Below the pieces are notes generated by a model. It was not told the origin of the DNA. It worked only from the letters and a program-made list of their open reading frames with translations, and did not search any database. This document shows, in pieces, positions 57,251 through 64,000 of a stretch of DNA of 64,000 nucleotides. Within the stretch, counting starts at the first letter, position 1. Each line of letters begins with the position of its first letter. The translations under genes were made by a program, and so were the position numbers. The DNA comes from Galeopsis tetrahit (lineage: Eukaryota; Streptophyta; Magnoliopsida; Lamiales; Lamiaceae), in assembly GCA_963675135.1 (NCBI GenBank), contig OY776129.1, forward strand, positions 50,542,141-50,606,140. The letters run 5' to 3'.

Positions 57251-58089
57251 ACTTTAGTGTAATTTCCAATTATTGTGAATGTGTGTTTACAATTATGGAG
57301 TATAATGTGAATTTCGTGTTGTATGATTGTGAACTGGATTTGGAGAAATTGTGAAAATATTTTGGTGGATTTAGAGGTTTCTGTTTGGTGGAATTATGCA
57401 TATGCAACAAAATATTTGCATATATTATTGACCACATGCAACAGTTTTTTACATATATGTTTATATATTTTGCATATTTTATATAGATGACATATGTTGT
57501 TACATATATAAATTATTTATATTTCCAAACAGTCAATTCACAGATTTTAAAATATAAATAAACTTTGAAGTAATATTATATTATTAATTTTATTTATAAT
57601 ATAATATTATATTGATCAGTTCAAACTCAAATAATCATTTTTATAACATTTTATTACAAATATATTGTTTTATTGCATATTATCACGTATTTTGAGTTAT
57701 ATGCAACATATTTTTGCATATGTCAGGAAGAATACGTAACAATTTTTTGCATATATGTTTTCAAATCTGCATATAGAGTAACTATCTTTTTTTATGGAAT
57801 TAGTGAGTTGTCACCAATATAATGTGTATCATGGATTTATATCTTTAAAATATATTAATAAATTTAAATTATTTATTTTAAATTATAGTAAATGATTATG
57901 TATAATGATTTGACGTTACAAATTTGAATTTTAGTAGGATAAGATTGTTTTCCAAATTTCCTTTTTTAACGATTGATTTATTAATTAGTTTTCAAATTTG
58001 GAAAGAAATCAATTACAGCCATATCCACACAATCAATTACTAGTATAATTTAATAAATGAAAATGGTTGATTTGACATAATCAATTTTT

Positions 58090-58232
58090 GCATACGAGAT
58101 AAGGAATGAGTACAGCCTAGTCGATCTGGAGCTGTATCAAGCCGCCGACAAGGATGATTCGGAGGCTTTGCTTGAGGGTGTCGCCATCGCTGGATTAGTC
58201 GGTGTTCTTCGACAGCTTGGCGATCTTGTTGA
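58090..58232 (+). pseudogene. SCAR/WAVE protein first-exon fragment
   Basis: Plus-strand frame reads AYEIRNEYSLVDLELYQAAD, then KDDSEALLEGVAIAGLVGVL, then RQLGDLV, ending at a GTGAGT donor (58233). This is the N-terminal SCAR homology domain of plant SCAR proteins, subunits of the WAVE complex that activates ARP2/3 and actin nucleation. The initiator Met and first few residues are missing (TTTTTGCATACGAG instead), and the next SCAR exon is not found before the element ends. A single exon plus part of its intron, inside a transposon: a captured or transduplicated fragment. No complementary minus-strand gene. Confidence 0.8.
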
Positions 58233-59023
58233 GTGAGTTTTTGTTGCAAATTTTATTTATGTTTCCATCTTCTCGATTTTCTTACTTTTTATTGGAATTT
58301 TTGTGCTTTGTCGTTTGAAATTTTATTTATGTTTGAAATTTGTCCTTGGTAATCCTAGTATGAAATTTTCTGGTTCAGCACACTCGAAGAAGATGAATTT
58401 CTCGATATGAATTTTGAATTCAAAATTCAATTCAGAACCACCGTGATAAATGTGATTCTCCTTTTAGTTTAGGAATGTTTGAATTTTTTAGAGTATTAAT
58501 TGACCGGAAATCGATTCTCCTTTTAGTTTAGGAATGTTTGAATTTTTGATAGTATTAATTGACCGCGATTTCCGATTATTACTGTTTTTAACAAATACTA
58601 ATTTGAATATAATATTTTATAGTAATTGAATATTCAACTTTCAAATTTAATTAGAAAGGAAGGTTATAATTGTACATTTATATACCCAATTGTCCTTCTT
58701 TCTAACTTTTAAATAAGTTGTTCTTATTTTTAAACTCTATAGGTGAAATGTCCTTTATACTAACTACCCCATTAGTTTATTAATAAAGTAGATAAGTTTG
58801 GGGTATGATAGGGTATTGTGGGGTCCATTTGTAAATAAATGATTGTTTATGAATAAAGTGAATGACAAAATGGGTAAATAAGTGATGGTAGGAGGGTGGA
58901 GATAAAGTAGTATGCATAGTATTGTTTCCAAAAAGGGTATGTGCATAATTAAATTGGACAACCAAAAAAGGAAATTGAGAATAATGAAATTGGACGGAGG
59001 GAGTATATATTATATGCCTAATA

Positions 59024-59215
59024 CGCCCCCTCAAGATGGAGCACCGTAGGAGAGTCCAATCTTGATAATAAGTGGTCATAGGCGAGAACGAGGAAGTAAC
59101 TTGGTAAGATCATCAATAAGTTGATCCGTAGACGAAACATGTGAAACTCGAAGTTGAGAAGTCTTGATCAGATCTCGAATAAATTAGTAGTCAATTGTAA
59201 TATGCATTGAACTTC
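59024..59215 (-). pseudogene. Copia RNase H C-terminal fragment and PPT
   Basis: The minus strand reads HITIDY-stop-FIRDLIKTSQLRVSHVSSTD then QLIDDLTKLLPRSR-stop, the end of a Copia RNase H, followed by the purine-rich GCTCCATCTTGAGGGGGC (59041-59024). Degenerate, with an in-frame stop. Belongs with the LTR remnant at 56190-56412. Confidence 0.75.
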
Positions 59216-59351
59216 AGAGGCAGCGGAGGACACGATACTTGACTTCCGTAGAGGAATGAACGAGTTGCATGGTGTAGGAACATGAGGGCTGAGGCTTCTA
59301 TGGATGAGTGGTGAAGCAACGGGGAAGCAATCATGGATGAAAGTTTGGGGG

Positions 59352-59660
59352 GGAAGAAACTTGCCTTATTGAGGTTGGGGTAATCGTGAGTCTTGTAAGA
59401 CAAGAACGTCGAACAACGATTACGAAAAAAAATAAACCTGTCTTCTTAAGGTTGGGGTAATTGTGGGTTTTGTACGACAAGAACATCGAACAACAACTAT
59501 GGGGTAGAAGAAACGTGTCTTCTTGAGATTGGGGTAATCGTGAGTTTTGTACGACAAGAACGTCGAACAACGATTACAGGGAAGAAGAAACTTGTCTTCT
59601 TGAGGATGGAGTAATCGTGAGTTTTGTACGACAAGAACGTCGAACAACGATTACGGGGAA
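59352..59660 (+). repeat. 77-bp tandem repeat, four copies
   Basis: Unit (C)TTGTCTTCTTGAG(G)(A/T)TGGGGTAATCGTGAGTTTTGTACGACAAGAACGTCGAACAACGATTAC...; anchors at 59372, 59449, 59526 and 59603, exactly 77 bp apart. The last copy abuts the Sirevirus LTR at 59661. 59216-59351 upstream is not recognised. ORFs across the array on the minus strand are repetitive and not genes. Confidence 0.88.
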
Positions 59661-61271
59661 TGTTGGTCCTTGGTGGAGTATAACACAAGTGTATGGGGGG
59701 GGGAATGCACTTGTGTATGCAAATTCTTTTCTTTTTGACAAATCTGGTCTTATCAGGCAGGTTGTCTCACAACTGACCTGAGTGAACTTTGATAGATACT
59801 TGTCCTACTGATTACTATAGAGTGATTAGTTGGCTAAATATCTAAAAGAGTTGCTAAGTGCGGAATGTGGTTGGCCTTTGACTTAAAGAAATACTCCAAG
59901 TAAATTTCTGAAAAGTTACAGTTATCAGGGACTTTGTCCAAAACAATTTTTCCTTAAACTTACAAGTTTTACTCTTTGAAATATGTTTGAATATGAATGC
60001 AATAAAGAGTGCAGTAAGTAAAAGACACACAAGCTTATAGTGGTTCAGAGACTCAAGCTCCTACATCCACTTTGCCTGATTGAACAGGATAATTCCTTCA
60101 CAATGGAATTAGCTTGTTTTATAGTGCCAAGGTGCACTGATCAACAACACTCTCTTAGTGTTTTGATCCCTAGGATAATCTGAGTCCTAGTGCTCAATCT
60201 CTCTAAGTTAAGACTGTGTTTCACTCTAACAGTCCTTAACTCCTCACTTCTACAACAAACACTCTCTTCACTAAATGAGATAAGGTTTGAGGTTTGGTTC
60301 CAACTAATAGAGATATCCTTTACAATGAGAACAGATGTAAAGGCTTAGGATATCTCAATGCTAAGCTAGGATGTTTACAAAGATTGGCTTAGCTGACTTG
60401 AAGTGATTCAGGAAACTTAGAATACTTGAGAATGGCTTGGTTTCCTTTGAAAGCTTTATATGAGTTTGATAGCTTATTGTTGGATACTGAATCCCTTTGA
60501 TCACTTCTGTTTATATAGTCATGTTTGAGCAACTATCCGTTGGAGAGATAGCATTTCAAACATTTCTATTTGCAGTTACATTGAAACGGCTAAGTAGCTT
60601 GACTTCCTTTTATCCACTGTGTAAAAGGGGTCTTCAATGGTTGCTTGAATGAATGTGTTGACTTCTGAAAAATGCGGCTGAGATGACTTGTGACAGTTTC
60701 CAAATAAGCACACTTTCCAAGGTTGATTTGTGGCAGAATCTACACTCAACCAACGGTCAGATGGGACAAGCTCCCTGAACATTCTTGCTGCAGTTTTAGA
60801 ATGTTCCAACATTCATTCAATGCTTCACTCTTTAATTCTCTAAGTCTTCAATGCTTGGTTCAGGCATGATTGGCAATAAATGCTTCATTGAATGTGTCTT
60901 CTGTAAGCTTTTGACAGTTAATTCTCTTGATCATTTGCACTTCAACTGTCTAGATCTTTTGCATTTAAGAGCACAGCTTCAGTGTTCTTGATCTCTTCAG
61001 CCTGGTTGTCCACTTGTTCAGTTGTCCTGATGCTTCAGCAACTTTGGCCTTAAGACTTAATACCTGTCAAGCTTTCTAACATGTAGCTTTGGACAACTAT
61101 CCTGAACTCTAAAATCTCACAACATTTCTGAGATTTTTAACTTAAGCATTCTACATACTCAAGTGTTCTGGGACAACTTGTCTGAACAATAACTTGAGCA
61201 TATCTCAACTAATTTGTACATCATCATTCAGGGGTTTTGGTATCTAGATCAAAATCATTTTATTCCCAACA
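59661..61271 (-). repeat. 3' LTR of the second Sirevirus (1611 bp)
   Basis: Plus strand TGTTGGTCCTTGGTGGAGTA...TTTTATTCCCAACA. Near its U5 end lies ACACAAGTGTATGGGGGGGG with AATGCACTTGTGT, the same hairpin with a C-rich loop (on the coding strand) seen in the other Sirevirus. TATA at about 60510-60517 (minus). Confidence 0.9.
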
Positions 61272-61590
61272 ATTTCCCCCTTTTTGATGATGCCAAAACC
61301 TATTACAAATGGACCTTGACTTATACTATACTTTACCTTCAGGATCAATGAACTGGTCAACTTTCCTGAAAGACACTGTTAGCACAATAAATCAAGTATA
61401 TGTAATATCAAGTTAGTTGAGATAATGAGTTGTTATCTCTTGATAGAAAATCATTGGTCCTTTTATATATCATGGAGCATTACAGATCAAAAAAAAAAAA
61501 AAAAAGGACACACTAACTGATACAAGTAAACAGAATAACAACAATTAACATCAATCAAAAACAAGGATAGGGAAGAGATAAACTTATCCA
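61272..61590 (-). other. PPT and 3' untranslated region of the second Sirevirus
   Basis: PPT on the minus strand (AAAAAGGGGGAAAT; plus strand 61272-61285). An A tract of about 18 at 61488-61505. Unlike the first element, no series of GCTCTGATA motifs is present here. Confidence 0.8.
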
Positions 61591-64000
61591 TCAGAGAGTT
61601 CCATCATCTTGGGGAGCAATGCCATATTGAGCCCAGACCCTTTTCTTCAGCTCCCAAACATCCTTGTTGGAGCCTCTAGGGCCTATTTTCATCTTCTCCA
61701 TCTTCATGATGTTGATGAACTCCTCCAGAATCTTTCCCTCATCAATCAAGTTCCCATTGAACTTAGGAGGCATGTACAGAATTGGACCAGGGGCCTTGAA
61801 CTCAACTCTTGCCATATCAGCTGCTGCAAACAGCTTCTGGTAGAGGTCCCTGTGGTTCTCAAACATGAATTGAACAAAGACTTCATCTACACTCTCTCCA
61901 AGCCACTTCCCAATGACATAGAAGTCATATACAAAACTTCTCTTGGCCTCCTCCCATTCATCATTCAGTGAGATTGGAACCCACTTATCATGGTGAGGGT
62001 ACTGAGTGTCCCATCTTTGCAGCATTTGAGGTTTGAGCCTTCTGTATGAAGCTCTCCTTCTTGGGGCTCTGAAATTTGCCCTTCTTTCATCCCTTGCCTT
62101 GTTGGCCTCAACCAATTGCTCCATCCTCTCTTTAGCTCTCTGAAGAGCTAGCTTCTCTTGGGTTTCTGGATCTTTTCCAAAACCTTCTTCAAATAATTTA
62201 GAGGGATCATCAGCAAGTTTGGGCACACCAACTTCAGGCATTCTTTCCTGGACTTCTTCTTCAGCTTCTTCTTCTTCAATTGCAGGCATCCTGGTTGTTT
62301 TCTTTAATCTCTTTGATTGCCTTGCTGGAGTAGATTCATCAGATTTAAATTCTGAAGGCAAGGTCAAGTTGGTTGGGAAATCATTGAAGGCTTGCAGCTC
62401 CTTCCTCTTTCTTTCAGATGACCTTGTCACCTTCCCCCTTACTTCAGCAGCCTTCTCCTTAGGTTCAAGTCCTGTAGACTCACCACAGGCCTTTGAAGCT
62501 TCCTTGCCTGACTTTCCATAGCTGACACCATGGACTCCTTGACAGCTATTTGAATCTGCTCTTCCTCAGTCAAATTTTCAATATTCATTGGGCCTTTGCC
62601 TTTCCCAATGTCTTCTACTGCTTCCTCCTCAATCTCAGGGACTTTCTCCTTTCCCTTGGATTCACCAATCACCAAGGTTCCCTTTGCCCTTGCTCTCTCT
62701 CTTTCCTCCTTTTTGGCATTATCAAAACACTGGGGCTTCAGTTCACTCATTGAGACTGAGAGGTGTGAGTGGGCCTGAGTGAGGGACTTCAATTCTTGCA
62801 GTAGGTAAACATTCTCATCATGAATGTTTTGCATTTTATCATCTGCCATGCTCAAGAAGGTGTGAACAGGCTTCATCTTTTGGGAAACTATGGCATCCAA
62901 TGTGGCTTTCAGTGATTGATCAAGTTTGGCCTGAAGGTGATCAGTGAGGTTGGCCACAACTTGATCAGACACCTTGGCCATGAGTGCAACAGTGAACTTC
63001 TCAGCTGCTTCCTTCACCATTGCAGCTTTCAACTCTTCTGCCTTCTTTCTCTGGGCTGCTGTCCTCTGCCTCAAAGCATCCTTGATTGTCTTTCTCAATG
63101 CTTTCACATTATGCTTGTACAAGGATTTGAGATCCTGCTGCTCTTTCTTCACAGATCTTGTGAATTTACCCATAGCATCTTTGGCCTTTGTCACTTCAGT
63201 TGAAACTGTTTGCAGTCCAGTTTCAACTCCACTTATCCTTGCATCAAGAGTAGGCAAGATCACTTCTTCTGACCCTGTGAGCCTCATCTCCACAGAGGCT
63301 AGAGTCTTGCCTTGGCCATCTAGGGTATCAGCAGTTGTTGCATGGGCCTTCCCAACTTCCCTGACCAGTGTGTCCAACTTCTCTGACTGCTCTTCAATGA
63401 TGGATGCAGTCTGAGTAGCAATCTGAAAGTGAGCCTCAGAGGTGTTGGCTTGCTCAAAGAAGATTTGGTTAAGTGTGGACACATTTGCTGAAACTGCCTC
63501 AAGATCAGTGTCAGCATCAATTGGTATATCTGTCAAGGAAGCATCTGCAAAAATTTGCTCAAGAGTGACAGCAACTGAGTCTGCAAAACTAACAGTGTTA
63601 GTAAAAACTCCCTCATCACCCTCAATTTCTTTTTCTCCCATAAGGTCTGATACATCAGCACCTTCTCTCTCATTTTCAACTATATTCTTTTCTTCTTTAT
63701 TCTCAAAAGATGTACTCACATTCACTGGAGAATCAGGCCTCCTTTCACCAAGGGATTCATCAAGTTCATATTTGACTTGAAGAATAGTCTGGCTCTCATA
63801 TTGGGCTGCACCCAATATTTCTACTTCCTCACCCTCTATTTGTGGTGCACTCAAGGAACCAGTGATCACACAATCCTCACCATCATCTCCCTCTGATTTT
63901 TCAGCACTAATAGCCTTTTCAACTCCTTCAATTCCTGACCCCTCTATATCCTCAACAGGATCCACAGAGGGCAGTTGTTGGGAGATCACAGTACTTGGGC
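61591..64000 (-). pseudogene. second-ORF protein of the second Sirevirus, one frameshift, 5' part outside window
   Basis: Open from the right edge to 62439 in one frame and from 62430 to 61591 in another; comparison with 15102-19870 places the frameshift near 62.52 kb. Upstream part acidic and then heptad-rich (about 63.4-62.8 kb; ARISGVETGLQTVSTEVTKA..., LKSLTQAHSHLSVSMSELKP), probably a coiled coil. The last ~210 residues (DPSKLFEEGFGKDPETQ ... RVWAQYGIAPQDDGTL) align with the first element's C-terminal domain with no large gaps; shared blocks include KPQ(L/M)L, WVPI.LND.WEEAKR.FVYD, YMPPK and KKRVWAQYG. No membrane segment. Confidence 0.8.

Larger units (their letters stand above)
56413..59003 (+). 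mobile_element. 2.6-kb Stowaway-ended element carrying a SCAR exon
   Basis: Starts CTCCCTCCGTCCAATTTTATTATG and ends CATAATGAAATTGGACGGAG-type sequence (…AATAATGAAATTGGACGGAGGGAG), with 21 of 22 terminal bases inverted-identical and TA on both sides (56411-56412, 59004-59005). Because the Copia LTR and PPT continue on either side, the whole 2,591 bp is best read as one insertion. Interior: a GC-richer segment (about 56702-57180), a run of ~32 T (57197-57229), AT-rich DNA with ATATGCAACA repeats (57400-57780), the SCAR exon (58090-58232) with its intron start, and a repeated block GGAATGTTTGAATTTTT (58461, 58528). No transposase. Confidence 0.65.
59661..64000 (-). mobile_element. second Sirevirus, 3' part (truncated by window)
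   Basis: Minus-strand element: 3' LTR 59661-61271, PPT, 3' untranslated region and second ORF running off the right edge. It shares the TGTTGGGAATAAAATGA LTR start, the PPT context and the second ORF with the Sirevirus at 6764-22140, but is clearly diverged, so it is another family of the same lineage. The target duplication cannot be checked. Confidence 0.9.

Noticed and set aside
58040..58249. 69-codon minus-strand ORF
   Set aside because: It is the antisense of the SCAR exon, which has clear homology and a splice donor on the plus strand.
56413..59003. Two independent Stowaway MITEs instead of one large element
   Set aside because: Possible, but the Copia LTR/PPT sequence resumes precisely on both sides with TA duplications and no second pair of ends was found inside; kept as the alternative to test.
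59352..59660. CRISPR-like array
   Set aside because: Contiguous 77-bp units with no spacers, in plant DNA; an ordinary tandem repeat.

Overview
The window is nuclear DNA of a flowering plant, almost certainly a dicot. Evidence: spliced genes with GT/AG introns, plant-only protein families (ATL-type RING-H2, SIAMESE-related CDK inhibitor, SCAR/WAVE N-terminus, a divergent H2B of the H2B.8/H2B.S type), plant retrotransposon lineages (Sirevirus and other Copia) and plant DNA transposons (MULE, hAT, CACTA, Harbinger, pogo, Stowaway). Family and species cannot be read from it. The gene content is sparse: the 3' end of one RING E3 ligase (1-598), one intact ATL RING-H2 gene (2135-2596, minus), one tRNA-Lys(CUU) (41685-41757, minus), one small SMR-like gene (50628-50906, minus), plus broken gene copies. 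Those are an H2B.8-like histone (25819-29189), a second SMR-like copy (about 43421-43655) and a single SCAR exon (58090-58232). The rest is transposable elements, often nested.

Layout. 1-2.65 kb: two RING genes. 2.7-5.9 kb: three MULE-type non-autonomous elements, two with perfect 9-bp target duplications, and a hAT inside one of them. 6.4-22.4 kb: a 637-bp pogo-like element split by a 15.4-kb Sirevirus (6764-22140; 1.6-kb LTRs with 5-bp duplication ACGAG; decayed gag-pol; a long second ORF). 23.0-25.7 kb: a foldback element whose arms are arrays of a ~55-bp repeat. 25.8-29.2 kb: the histone pseudogene, cut at its N-terminus by a defective Copia element. 30.7-33.8 kb: a CACTA element holding a Harbinger-type element that holds a further inverted-repeat element. 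35.3-41.2 kb: a decayed MULE opened by a 3.8-kb element with ~740-bp inverted arms, itself carrying a MULE and a hAT. 40.4-45.5 kb: Stowaway MITEs, tRNA-Lys, a SINE, the broken SMR copy. 45.5-50.5 kb: a Copia element with near-identical 270-bp LTRs but a dead polyprotein. 50.6-55.5 kb: the SMR gene, MITEs, a second SINE, a MULE. 56.2-59.7 kb: a Copia remnant opened by a 2.6-kb Stowaway-ended insertion that carries the SCAR exon. 59.66 kb to the end: the 3' LTR and second ORF of another Sirevirus on the minus strand.

Leads I consider most worth testing: (1) the H2B.8-like pseudogene and its three separate lesions; (2) the Stowaway-ended element carrying a host SCAR exon; (3) six exact copies of GCTCTGATA, the reverse complement of the element's own primer-binding site core, in the 3' untranslated region of the Sirevirus; (4) a tandem-hairpin module shared by MULEs with different termini; (5) the conserved C-terminal domain of the Sirevirus second ORF, which shows no envelope features. 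All coordinates and repeat matches were read by eye; no alignment or database search was run.
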